Shown piece after piece: positions 1-6,811 of a stretch of 7,725 nucleotides of DNA; position 1 is the first letter of the stretch; every line of letters starts with the position of its first letter. The translations under genes were made by a program, and so were the position numbers. The notes beneath the pieces were generated by a model. The model worked only from the letters and a program-made list of their open reading frames with translations, did not search any database and was not told the origin of the DNA. Source of the stretch: JBDKTK01 sp039680225 (GTDB lineage Bacteria; Desulfobacterota; Syntrophia; Syntrophales; UBA4778); NCBI GenBank assembly GCA_039680225.1, contig JBDKTK010000046.1:1-7725 (forward strand). Reading direction: 5' to 3'.

Positions 1-1452
1 CACCGCGACAAGATCATCGGCGAGAGCCTTACCGTGGTTGATCTGGCGAAGCTCGCGATCGACGCCTGTGTCCGCGACACGGGGAGGGACGATATCCTCA
101 AATACGTCGATCTCATCTCGGTTGTCGGGAGTTTTTCCGAGCACAGGGAAAGTCCGGTGGCAAAGATATGCAGCAAGGCGGGGATAAACCCGGCGCTGCG
201 CGAGGAGTCCTTCATCGGCGGCGACAACCCCCAGCTGTTCGTCAACCGGGCAGCCGACAGGATCGCGGCAGGCGAAATCAAGGCCGCCCTGATAGTCGGC
301 GCGGAGGCCCTTTACAGGGACATGAATTTCCGGCAGGTCCTCGACCTGGACAGCCTGCACAAACGCTACGAGCAGGAGCCTTTGGTGGTGGGCGACGTCC
401 GGACGGGCGAGACGGCGCACGAGCTCCTGCACCGGGCCTTCCATGCCCCCCGCATCTACCCCCTCTTTGAAAACGCCCTGCGCGTCCATCTGAACATGAC
501 CATGGCCCAGCAGCGCGAATTCCTGAGGGAATATTTCAATGGCATGGCTACCGTAGCCCAGGGGAATCCTTATGCATGGTTCAACCACGGAAGCAAACAG
601 GACAATATCGTCGAACCGACGCCGAAGAACCCCCTGTATAATTTCCCCTATACAAAGTACGCCAACCCGGTGCTGCCTGTGAACCAGGCAGCCGCAGTCC
701 TGATGACCGGCACGCAGACGGCGCACAAGCTGGGGATACCGAAAGAAAAGTGGGTTTATCCCCGCAGCGGCGCCGAGGCCGCCGACCAGTGGTACATCTC
801 CGAGAGGGTCAATTACCACTCATCGCCGGTAATCCGCTTCACCGTTGAGTCGGCATTGAGAACGGCGGGCAAGGGAATCGGCGACATCGACTTCTTCGAT
901 CTGTACAGCTGCTTCCCGTGCGCGGCAATCATCTCCGCCATGGAGATGGGCCTGCCCGTCAACAACCTTCCGCCCCTTACCATCACGGGCGGGCTGCCGT
1001 ATTTCGGGGGGCCCGGGAACAATTACACGCTGCATTCAATCGCCCATGCCGTCGAAAGGCTGCGCAGGAATCCCGAAGAGTTCGGCATGGTCACGGGGGT
1101 GGGGTATTTCCTGACGAAGCACTCCGTGGGGATATACAGCGGGACCGAACCGGAAAAGCCTTGGGGTCGCGAGCCCAAAAAGCTGGTCCAGGCCAGGATA
1201 GACGAACTGGAAAGCCCGGTATTGAACGAAAGGCCCAGGGGTGCCGCAACCGTGGAGACCTACACGGTCCTGCACGAATCCGCCGACGGCCGTCCGTGGC
1301 CCATTATCATTGCACGGCTGGACAACGGCGAGCGGTGTTTCGCCACCGCTGAAAAGGGCTCGGAACTTCCTGACCGGATGGAAGAGGAGGAATTCATCGG
1401 TTACCGTGGTTTTTTCACGCCTGGTGAGGGTGGTCCCAATACGTTCAGGTAG
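1..1452 (+). CDS. Thiolase-like protein type 1 (acetyl-CoA acetyltransferase family), 5'-truncated
   Basis: The frame is open from base 1 (HRDKIIGESLT...), so the gene begins upstream. Family comparison suggests roughly 25-35 residues are missing, and the GTG at 34 is not needed as a start. Seen, counting from the first residue: GGDNPQ (73-78), the stretch YPLFENALR, NPYAWF, FPYTKY, DLYSCFP with Cys304, GGLPYFGGPGNNYTLH ending in His345, and LTKHSVG with His374. These match the SCP2/TLP1 branch of thiolases. The last ~90 residues (from about 388) match the extra C-terminal domain of TLP1 proteins. Known of the family: the first thiolase nucleophile motif is replaced (here GGDNPQ) and the usual C-terminal CxG is LTKH, so ordinary acetoacetyl-CoA thiolysis is doubtful. 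CoA-ester binding is likely. The acyl substrate cannot be told from sequence. It is convergent with the Ptb-like pair. Confidence 0.9.
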   Translation, partial: HRDKIIGESLTVVDLAKLAIDACVRDTGRDDILKYVDLISVVGSFSEHRESPVAKICSKAGINPALREESFIGGDNPQLFVNRAADRIAAGEIKAALIVGAEALYRDMNFRQVLDLDSLHKRYEQEPLVVGDVRTGETAHELLHRAFHAPRIYPLFENALRVHLNMTMAQQREFLREYFNGMATVAQGNPYAWFNHGSKQDNIVEPTPKNPLYNFPYTKYANPVLPVNQAAAVLMTGTQTAHKLGIPKEKWVYPRSGAEAADQWYISERVNYHSSPVIRFTVESALRTAGKGIGDIDFFDLYSCFPCAAIISAMEMGLPVNNLPPLTITGGLPYFGGPGNNYTLHSIAHAVERLRRNPEEFGMVTGVGYFLTKHSVGIYSGTEPEKPWGREPKKLVQARIDELESPVLNERPRGAATVETYTVLHESADGRPWPIIIARLDNGERCFATAEKGSELPDRMEEEEFIGYRGFFTPGEGGPNTFR

Positions 1453-1534
1453 GGCCGTTTCTTAAGAATTTTGTCTATGCACAGACCCAAGGGCGAAACT
1501 TTGAAGCTGAAAGGCAAGGTTTCCGGGCCGGGGA

Positions 1535-2374
1535 TTAATCTCTTATCGATGCAAGGGCCGTGTCCACAAGCAGCGAATAAGGGGACTCGAAGCGGAGGTT
1601 CAGAACAATGGGGAATCCCGTTCCCGTCAGCACTCCCGCCGGCATGCTCCCCCCCAGGAAAACCAGGACCTCTGCAATAGAATAGGCTGCTTCTATATTC
1701 GGGATAAAATATATATCCACCTGCCCCGCTACAGGGCTCTTCAGGCCTTTCCTCAAAGACCTCTCCCGGGATGACGCGCAATCGATATCAATCGGGCCGT
1801 CAATAATCCCTTTCAACTGCTTCCGTTCGGACATTTTAGAAAGAACAGCGGCGTCCACCGAAGAAGGAACGCTGAAATTGACCAGTTCGGCCACGGACAG
1901 GGCGGCAATCTTTGGCATTTCGATACCCAGGGCCCCGGCAAACTCAATGGCATTCTCCAGGATGCGGATTTTCTGCTTCATGTCCGGAAACGTCTGAATC
2001 AAAGTATCGGTCAGCATGATCAGCCTGTTCTCGGACGGCAACTCAAAAAGGGAAATATAGCTTAACGCCTCCGGTCCCACCGCAAGCGCGTCAATGAAAT
2101 CATCCACCCCGGCATCGCCCTGAAAGACTATATCTGCTTCCCCATTTCCGACGATCGCTATGGCCTCATCAAGAACATCTTTTGTTATCGGCTTATCTGC
2201 TCTGCCCTCGCCCACAAGTATTGGAGTTATCAATCCGGTCTTTTCCGCTTCTTCAAGGAATTGAAATACCCTCCGGCTGCGGGGCGCCGGGACAGCCAGC
2301 CTCTTTCTTCCATTGCCCTGGGCCTTTTCCAGGATCTGCTTGAAATTGCGTAATATGGGAACTTCTCGCTTCAT
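1535..2374 (-). CDS. Phosphate acetyl/butyryltransferase-family protein (Ptb-like), second of a tandem pair
   Basis: This is a 279-residue protein of the PTA_PTB family, about the length of phosphotransbutyrylase, which swaps phosphate and CoA on short acyl groups in the cytoplasm. Seen: ITPILVG (49-55), PDMKQKIRILENAIEFAGALGI (about 130-151), PKIAALSVAELVN, IDGPIDIDCASS (191-202), SPVAGQVDIYFIPNIEAA (213-230) and FPIVLNLRFES (254-264). The middle of the protein is a good family match. Odd: near the C-terminus the usual SR-x-D signature reads NLRFES, so the Ser and Asp are lost, and the usual GN-x-L-x-K after the PNIE motif reads AAYSIAE. Catalysis alone is therefore doubtful. The ATG overlaps the TGA of the preceding gene (ATGA, 2371-2374) and has only a poor Shine-Dalgarno, which points to translational coupling. 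The exact acyl substrate is unknown. Confidence 0.85.
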   Translation of the reverse strand: MKREVPILRNFKQILEKAQGNGRKRLAVPAPRSRRVFQFLEEAEKTGLITPILVGEGRADKPITKDVLDEAIAIVGNGEADIVFQGDAGVDDFIDALAVGPEALSYISLFELPSENRLIMLTDTLIQTFPDMKQKIRILENAIEFAGALGIEMPKIAALSVAELVNFSVPSSVDAAVLSKMSERKQLKGIIDGPIDIDCASSRERSLRKGLKSPVAGQVDIYFIPNIEAAYSIAEVLVFLGGSMPAGVLTGTGFPIVLNLRFESPYSLLVDTALASIRD

Positions 2375-3300
2375 GAAATCAAAACCCCAAGGGCTATATC
2401 GGTTATGATCGTCTTGTGGGTATCCGACCTGGAGGGGATCACGATCGGCATTCCCGTACCGAGAATAAAGGCGTGTCTCCTGACGCCGGAGGCAAAATCC
2501 CTCTCGGCAATGCTCTCGATCTTCGCCAGGATATTGCCGAAATCCAGATCGGCAATGATCATAATGTCAGGAATCCGTGAATAATCAATCCTGTCGATAC
2601 TTTCAATAAAACCTTCCGGTCCGAGGAGGAAATCCGAGAGAGACGAACCCTCCACCAGGGAGCATGCCGGGAGTTCCCCTTTTGCAAAAGCCTCTCTGAT
2701 CCTGGCGGCGTCGGCAATGGAATCAAGGTTATCGTTTACCCCCCGCCGGGCGGCGAGAAGCCCCACTTGCGGGCTTTCATATCCAAGCCGGGAGAACATG
2801 CCGACAGCGTCCTTCAGGATTTCCATTTTTGCCCTGAAACCGGGGTTTACAGTTATGCCGATATCAGCAAAACCAATAAGTTTCGGCAGAACTGGAAACT
2901 GTATCAGACCCAGCACGCAGATTTGCCTTTTAACGCCCCCCTTCGATGAGGCCCGGATGAGAGACCTGTAAAGAGGGGGGCCTCCTATATAGGCACGCAA
3001 GATGAAATCGGTCTCTCCGTCAGCGGCAAGCCGGACCCCGCGCTCGGCTATTTCCTGGGGGTCCCTTTCATTGATGACGCGGAACTTCGAGATGTCAAAG
3101 CTTATCTCCCCGGCTATGTCTCTTATTTTTTTCTCATTCCCGATCAAAACAGGCTCTGCATAACCCCTGCGATAGGCCTCTTTCAAGGCAAGGAGAAATT
3201 CTTTGTTTTCAGCCCCAAGGACGGATATCTTCCTGGGTCCTACGGTCCCAGCAATTTCTTCTGCTGCCTTATCTGCCTGTGCAAAAATCCATATAGTCAT
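2371..3300 (-). CDS. Diverged phosphate acetyl/butyryltransferase-family protein, first of a tandem pair
   Basis: This is a PTA_PTB-fold protein of 309 residues from the ATG at 3300. Seen: RKISVLGAENKEFLLALKEAY, then AEPVLIGNEKKI in the N-terminal part, a weak LVEGSSLSD in place of the family GP-x-x-x-D-x-A-x-S, DLDFGNILAKIES (family GN-x-L-x-K kept), and MPIVIPSRSDTHK near the end (family SR-x-D kept). It is much more diverged than its downstream partner, and the two show opposite patterns of motif loss. Start choice: the ATG at 3300 gives about 22 residues before the first beta strand, as in the partner (about 23). A TTG at 3363 with an upstream GAGGGGG would add 21 residues (MNFFRAVSIYR...), but that ribosome site lies inside an inverted repeat. 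It sits downstream of the porin gene and overlaps the next gene by ATGA. It may be a regulatory or structural subunit. Confidence 0.8.
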   Translation of the reverse strand: MTIWIFAQADKAAEEIAGTVGPRKISVLGAENKEFLLALKEAYRRGYAEPVLIGNEKKIRDIAGEISFDISKFRVINERDPQEIAERGVRLAADGETDFILRAYIGGPPLYRSLIRASSKGGVKRQICVLGLIQFPVLPKLIGFADIGITVNPGFRAKMEILKDAVGMFSRLGYESPQVGLLAARRGVNDNLDSIADAARIREAFAKGELPACSLVEGSSLSDFLLGPEGFIESIDRIDYSRIPDIMIIADLDFGNILAKIESIAERDFASGVRRHAFILGTGMPIVIPSRSDTHKTIITDIALGVLIS

Positions 3301-3364
3301 GGCCTCACATCCCGGGTCAATCAGATCAATCCGGTAAATACTGACTGCGCGAAAAAAATTCAAG

Positions 3365-3399
3365 TATCCCCCTCTTTCACAGGGGGGAAACGGGGGATA
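3365..3399. repeat. Inverted repeat TATCCCCC/GGGGGATA between porin and Ptb-like genes
   Basis: TATCCCCC (3365-3372) pairs perfectly with GGGGGATA (3392-3399) across 19 bases. A G6 run at 3382-3387 offers the C5 run an alternative partner. It fills most of the gap between the porin stop (3406) and the next gene. It resembles the C/G-run palindromes seen scattered between genes in many delta-type genomes, but copy number cannot be seen from one window. There is no U-tract, so it is not an obvious terminator. It could act as an RNA-stability or attenuation element within the operon. Confidence 0.55.
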
Positions 3400-3405
3400 A
3401 TTTAC

Positions 3406-4638
3406 TCAGAAACTGTATTTCAGGCTTGCCGCCACGATATTCATATACGTCGTATACTTGCCGTTGGCCGCGGCGGGGGCGCCGATGTCGTTGCGCTTGT
3501 CCCTGTCCTCCTGCAGCTGGTAAGCGTACGCCAGGTCAACCGTAAGGTTTCCGAACTTCAATCCGGTCCCGACCGAGAACAGGTGCGTGTCGGAATCTGG
3601 AATAATGGGATCGAAAGTGGAGTCCGGCACAGGGTTCTGGCCGTACAGATAACCGGCGCGAAGGGTGAGTGTATCGTTGTATTTATATTGAATCCCGATA
3701 TTGTAAGCAAAGGTGTCTTTCCAGTTGCGGGGCTGGGAGGAATCCAGGCCGCTGTCCAGGTTCACATTGAGCGACCGGAAGCTGGACCAGTCTTCCCATC
3801 TCATGCCCGCCTCAATGACCCAGCGCTCAAACCCTTTATAGGAGACCCCGGCAAAAATCTGCTGCGGCAGGGTAACATTGCTGTGGCCCGATGAGTCAAC
3901 CAGGTTAAAGAGCGGGACCTGCGGGTCAAAAGACCCGTCGCCGTCAATGTCCACCTTGACTTCGCTCCGGTAGCCAACACCCAGGGAAATGTCTTTTGTA
4001 ATATCATACAGAAGTCCGAAGTTGCAGCCGACCCCCGTCCCGTCTCCCTTGAATTTCTGCGAAATGTCAAATCCCATTCCCGAATTTATCTTTTTTTCAA
4101 AGGTCGCGTTCAGGAAGATGATGTCCACCCCCGCTGCCAGCGACAGCCCCGGCATCACCTTCACTGAAACAGTGGGATTGATATTGTAGGTCTCCATTTC
4201 CGATTTGGTCGAAATGTACCTCCCCTCCCAGGTGTCGCCCCAGTCGGTCCCCAGGCCGAAGGGACTGAAAAACCCGAGTCCCGCGCTCACCACTGAATTG
4301 ATCTGGTGGGTGACGTAGAACGTGCTGGGATAAAACACATCGTCTTGAGTCTTGTAAGTCCTCCCGGTCGCATCGCTTGTAAATTCCCGCTCGGGGAACA
4401 GCAGCGTGGTCCCGATTTCCACCTGCGTGCCGTCAAGCTTGTTCATCAGCGCCGGATTGAAAAAGATGGTTGAGGGGCTGTCCGTATGCGAGACTACCGC
4501 CGCCCCCTGGCCGAGCGACGACGCGCTCTGGGTAAAAATAGCGTATCCCGATGCGTGCGCATTTTGCGCCGCAGTGGAAATGAGGAAAAGAAAAAGGAAA
4601 AATCCGATCGACACCTTATGGAATTTTGTTTTATGCAT
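3406..4638 (-). CDS. OmpP1/FadL-family outer-membrane transporter
   Basis: This is a 410-residue protein starting at the ATG at 4638, chosen because it is preceded by a GAGGTGG ribosome site and opens directly into a signal peptide: MHKTKFHK, a hydrophobic core (IGFFLFLFLI), then a cut after AHA (residue 29). An upstream in-frame start at 4719 would add 27 residues before the signal and overlaps a hairpin. The mature N-terminus SGYAIFTQSASSLGQG and the FFNPAL motif (59-64) are typical of FadL. Later come LGFFSPFGLGTDWGD, WEGRYISTKSE and TYNINPTVSVKV, all FadL-like, and alternating beta strands. The chain ends KYSF with the terminal Phe expected for BAM-dependent barrels. The family moves hydrophobic compounds such as fatty acids or aromatics across the outer membrane. 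The substrate here is unknown. The downstream Ptb-like genes suggest the imported compound may feed acyl-CoA metabolism. Confidence 0.92.
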   Translation of the reverse strand: MHKTKFHKVSIGFFLFLFLISTAAQNAHASGYAIFTQSASSLGQGAAVVSHTDSPSTIFFNPALMNKLDGTQVEIGTTLLFPEREFTSDATGRTYKTQDDVFYPSTFYVTHQINSVVSAGLGFFSPFGLGTDWGDTWEGRYISTKSEMETYNINPTVSVKVMPGLSLAAGVDIIFLNATFEKKINSGMGFDISQKFKGDGTGVGCNFGLLYDITKDISLGVGYRSEVKVDIDGDGSFDPQVPLFNLVDSSGHSNVTLPQQIFAGVSYKGFERWVIEAGMRWEDWSSFRSLNVNLDSGLDSSQPRNWKDTFAYNIGIQYKYNDTLTLRAGYLYGQNPVPDSTFDPIIPDSDTHLFSVGTGLKFGNLTVDLAYAYQLQEDRDKRNDIGAPAAANGKYTTYMNIVAASLKYSF

Positions 4639-4702
4639 TGCCCACCTCGTTTGAAATTTCAGATTCAGTATTTTCAGTTCGCACACGAACTCCACCATGA
4701 AC

Positions 4703-4738
4703 AGGCGGCCCTGGCCCAACCGGGCCTGAGGGCTGCCT
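4703..4738 (-). promoter_or_regulatory. Strong GC-rich hairpin in the porin 5' leader
   Basis: The arms GGCGGCCCT (4704-4712) and AGGGCTGCC (4729-4737) pair with one G-T wobble. After a two-base bulge, GGCCC (4713-4717) pairs with GGGCC (4722-4726) around an AACC loop, giving about 14 pairs plus an A-T closing pair. It lies about 65 bases upstream of the porin ATG. There is no T-run on either side, so it is not a standard terminator. It may be a leader structure that affects translation or mRNA stability. The function is inferred. Confidence 0.5.
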
Positions 4739-5000
4739 TAGTTACTGCATGCTGCAAAAATGGGGCTCTTACGGGAAGAAATATCTCCGGCAGGAAAACT
4801 TCAACTATTCGCTTTCAACTTGCCTGTACAAGAAACCTACCCAAGCTCAACCAATTGTGAATTCCAAGCTGTTATTACGATACATCCATCATGTTGATTA
4901 AGCAAACATTTCTTGCAGCCGGCCATCTGCCGAAATCTACAGGAATTTTTATTTGAATATGGCAAGTTTGCGGCGAATTTCTTTCCTCTTTCAGGCCAAG

Positions 5001-5031
5001 AAAAAGGCAGAGCCGTTTGACCCTGCCTTTT
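5001..5031 (-). terminator. Rho-independent terminator after the vWA-OmpA gene
   Basis: AAAAGGCAG (5002-5010) and CTGCCTTTT (5023-5031) form a perfect 9-base stem around a 12-base loop. Read on the minus strand the stem is followed by TTTTTCTT, the expected uridine tract. It sits about 100 bases past the stop of the vWA-OmpA gene. The stem is A/T at both ends, so it could also work weakly on the plus strand, but no plus-strand gene ends here. Confidence 0.8.
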
Positions 5032-5130
5032 GTCTATGGGGAAATATATTTATTTCGTTTTCTTCCGGAATCCGGATATCCCGACCAGGCCGGGACCGGG
5101 GTCGTTTTACCCGGCACGCTGTTTATCCGT

Positions 5131-6297
5131 TCAGCCCGAAATCCGCCGCGCTTCAACCCGCCGGTTCCTCTCCCTCCCCTTTTCAGTAGAGTTGCTCGCA
5201 ATGGGCCGTCTGGGACCGTACCCAACCGCTTTAATCCGGGAACTGTCGATGCCATACGTCTCGATAAGTTCGTTCATCACGGCTTCTGCACGCTCACGGG
5301 AAAGCGTTGTATTCAAGGAAGTTTTCCCTGAACTGTCCGTGTGTCCCTCGATGGCCACTTTTATTTCCGGGTACCGTTTCATAAAATCGGCCACCTTCTT
5401 TATTTCGCCGGCGTAAATTGGCCTTATATCGGCTTTTCCGCTGTCAAACCGGATCTGCAGCCTGAGGAATACCCCCCGGGACATACCCCTTCTTTTATGC
5501 TTTCCCCGTATTTCGGATTTCGCTTCGGGGATATCTTTTTTCTCCTCGAGGGCGGATGAAGCCAAAACATTCTGTTTCAACTGTCCGGAGGTTTTTATTG
5601 CGGGGAACATGTTATTGAAGAATGCCCTGGCATTATCTTCGGTTTCAAGCCTGTCGGCCTTCACCGCTGTGCCGCACCGGCCTACATCCGCTATCCTGCC
5701 CAGGATTTCCCCGCCTTTTTTGTCGTTTCCAAACTGGATTGTATAAATGCACAGCCTGGGGCCGAGCAGCGCTTTGAGGTCCGCGGCGGCCGCGGCGGGG
5801 TTGCCGCCGGAGCTTACTCCGTCTGATAATATGACCAGGGCGATCCTCCCCGGCAGGCCTTTCAAATCATCGCTTGCAGCCTTCAACGCAGACTCCATGC
5901 TGCCTGTTCCCATTGGAATATCCAGGCTTTGGACGGCTTTTCCGAAATCCCAGCAGCAGAATCTTGTTATGCCGTAATCGAGCTTTGAGGATTCGAAACC
6001 AAAATAATTCACCCCGAAACTGCGCATGCCGGCATTTATATTTTCAGGGAAAACCCTGTTCAACCGATACAGGACCTTTTTTGCCGATGCGATTTTTTCC
6101 CGCCCTTTATATGGCTCTCCCATGGGGCCGGAATTGTCCAGCAGGAAATAAACCGTATCCGTTTTGACGGAATTCGTCCCGTTGTTCAGGGTTCTTTGGT
6201 AATCCCGGCCTATGGAGTAATCGGAACTGCAGGAAGAGACCAGCGCAAGAGAAAGGCCAAGGATTAAAGTAAATAATCTGCATTTTGACTCATGCAT
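5131..6297 (-). CDS. Outer-membrane lipoprotein with vWA and OmpA (peptidoglycan-binding) domains
   Basis: This is a 388-residue protein. The start at 6297 has a near-perfect AAGGAGGT ribosome site 9 bases upstream. Residues 1-22 are a lipoprotein signal ending LALVSS before Cys23, with Ser at +2, which favours the outer membrane. A vWA domain runs from about 47 to 235: DTVYFLLDNSGPMG (Asp54, Ser56), GTGSMESAL (Thr131) and VILSDG (Asp159). The third MIDAS position is Pro58 instead of Ser. Cys183 (LCIYTIQFG) and Cys208 (GRCGT) could form a disulfide, as could the Cys114-Cys115 pair with other partners. After a charged linker (about 240-275) comes an OmpA C-terminal domain (278-385) with IEGHTDSSG (Asp321) and LSRERA (Arg336), 15 residues apart as in OmpA proteins that bind diaminopimelate. 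The role is probably anchoring the outer membrane to the wall and presenting an adhesion or scaffold domain. It is divergent from the RodZ-like pair. Confidence 0.9.
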   Translation of the reverse strand: MHESKCRLFTLILGLSLALVSSCSSDYSIGRDYQRTLNNGTNSVKTDTVYFLLDNSGPMGEPYKGREKIASAKKVLYRLNRVFPENINAGMRSFGVNYFGFESSKLDYGITRFCCWDFGKAVQSLDIPMGTGSMESALKAASDDLKGLPGRIALVILSDGVSSGGNPAAAAADLKALLGPRLCIYTIQFGNDKKGGEILGRIADVGRCGTAVKADRLETEDNARAFFNNMFPAIKTSGQLKQNVLASSALEEKKDIPEAKSEIRGKHKRRGMSRGVFLRLQIRFDSGKADIRPIYAGEIKKVADFMKRYPEIKVAIEGHTDSSGKTSLNTTLSRERAEAVMNELIETYGIDSSRIKAVGYGPRRPIASNSTEKGRERNRRVEARRISG

Positions 6298-6471
6298 GAA
6301 TACTTTACCTCCTTAGCAGACGCCTGTATCTACTATAAAGGTTTGAATATTACAAGCATTGCCTGCCGGAAAAGAGATTAATTATTTTTATTCAGAATCT
6401 TGTAGAATATAGGTCCTGCATGGGTTATATAAAATCGATAATATTTCAAAATTGAGAGAAAAGGGGATAAC
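6298..6471. promoter_or_regulatory. Divergent promoter region between the vWA-OmpA gene and the small-protein operon
   Basis: This 174-base AT-rich gap must serve both directions. For the minus strand, a weak candidate pairs TTGTAA (6355-6350) with TAGATA (6332-6327), 17 bases apart. A better -10 look-alike, TATAGT (6337-6332), has no good -35. For the plus strand, TTGTAG (6400-6405) lies 18-19 bases before GTTATAT (6424-6430). None is strong. The plus-strand gene has an AAGGGG ribosome site 5 bases before its ATG. Exact promoter positions are inference. Confidence 0.4.
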
Positions 6472-6759
6472 ATGAGTACTATTGCGATCAAAATCGACGA
6501 GGGGTCGACCTACACGATGCAGATAAAAGATGAGTACACGCCGGAAGAATTTATTGCCGTATTCGAGAGCTATATCAAGATCATCTCGTTGATTACTTCC
6601 AGTCATAAAAGGATAGAAAAAGATTTAAATCTCTCCTGGGGGCTTGCCACTTTATCATCCAAGGTGGACGAGCTGGAGAACGAAATCAAAAGATCGATGG
6701 ACCGCGTGACCGCACTGGTCCTGACGGACGACAGTTCCATAATGAACAGCAAGGATTGA
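6472..6759 (+). CDS. Small protein with the shared N-terminal module and a helical tail; function unknown
   Basis: This is a 95-residue protein that I do not recognise. It has a good ribosome site (AAGGGG, 5 bases from the ATG) and no signal peptide or membrane segment, so it is probably cytoplasmic. Residues 1-42 look like two beta strands (TIAIKIDE, YTMQIKD) then a helix starting at the TPEEF motif. This part aligns without gaps to residues 1-42 of the next gene's product, with 16 identities, including Ile8-Asp9, Tyr14-Thr15, Glu21-Tyr22 and Pro24 to Phe27. Residues 45-85 are charged and helical (KVDELENEIKRSMDRV), possibly a short coiled coil for dimerisation. The next gene begins 52 bases on, with no terminator between, so they are likely co-transcribed. 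Inference: it partners or competes with the cytoplasmic domain of that membrane protein. Confidence 0.82.
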   Translation: MSTIAIKIDEGSTYTMQIKDEYTPEEFIAVFESYIKIISLITSSHKRIEKDLNLSWGLATLSSKVDELENEIKRSMDRVTALVLTDDSSIMNSKD

Positions 6760-6811
6760 AATATTTTTACTCACTAATTTGACGGCGATTTTTCCATAAT
6801 AGGCCCGGTTA

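Larger units (their letters stand above)
4639..5130. other. Intergenic region without a convincing gene
   Basis: These 492 bases separate the porin start from the end of the vWA-OmpA gene. They hold a GC-rich hairpin (4703-4738) in the porin leader and a terminator (5001-5031) for the vWA-OmpA transcript. The rest is lower in GC than the flanking genes. Open frames on the plus strand (for example from 4486 or 4953) show no recognisable domain and overlap real genes or the terminator. I found no convincing sigma-70 or sigma-54 promoter for the porin, although one must lie here if the porin starts its own transcript. Confidence 0.6.

Noticed and set aside
34..36. GTG as the start codon of the thiolase-like gene
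   Set aside because: The frame is open to base 1, the residues before it fit the family, and the known N-terminal strand region would be missing.
1453..1534. A bidirectional terminator between the convergent thiolase-like and Ptb-like genes
   Set aside because: Only weak stems are present (for example AAACTTT with AAGGTTT, one wobble, 13-base loop) with no clear T-run.
4639..4719. Upstream in-frame ATG at 4719 for the porin
   Set aside because: It puts 27 charged and mixed residues before a clear signal peptide and overlaps the GC-rich hairpin. The ATG at 4638 has a better ribosome site.
4486..5416. Several plus-strand open frames of 70-130 codons
   Set aside because: They run antisense to the porin and vWA-OmpA genes or across the terminator, have no recognisable domain, and look like by-products of GC-rich coding on the other strand.
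6355..6372. Sigma-54-like sequence (CGGCAG...TGC) upstream of the vWA-OmpA gene on the minus strand
   Set aside because: The distance between the GG and GC pairs is 8 bases, not the required 10.
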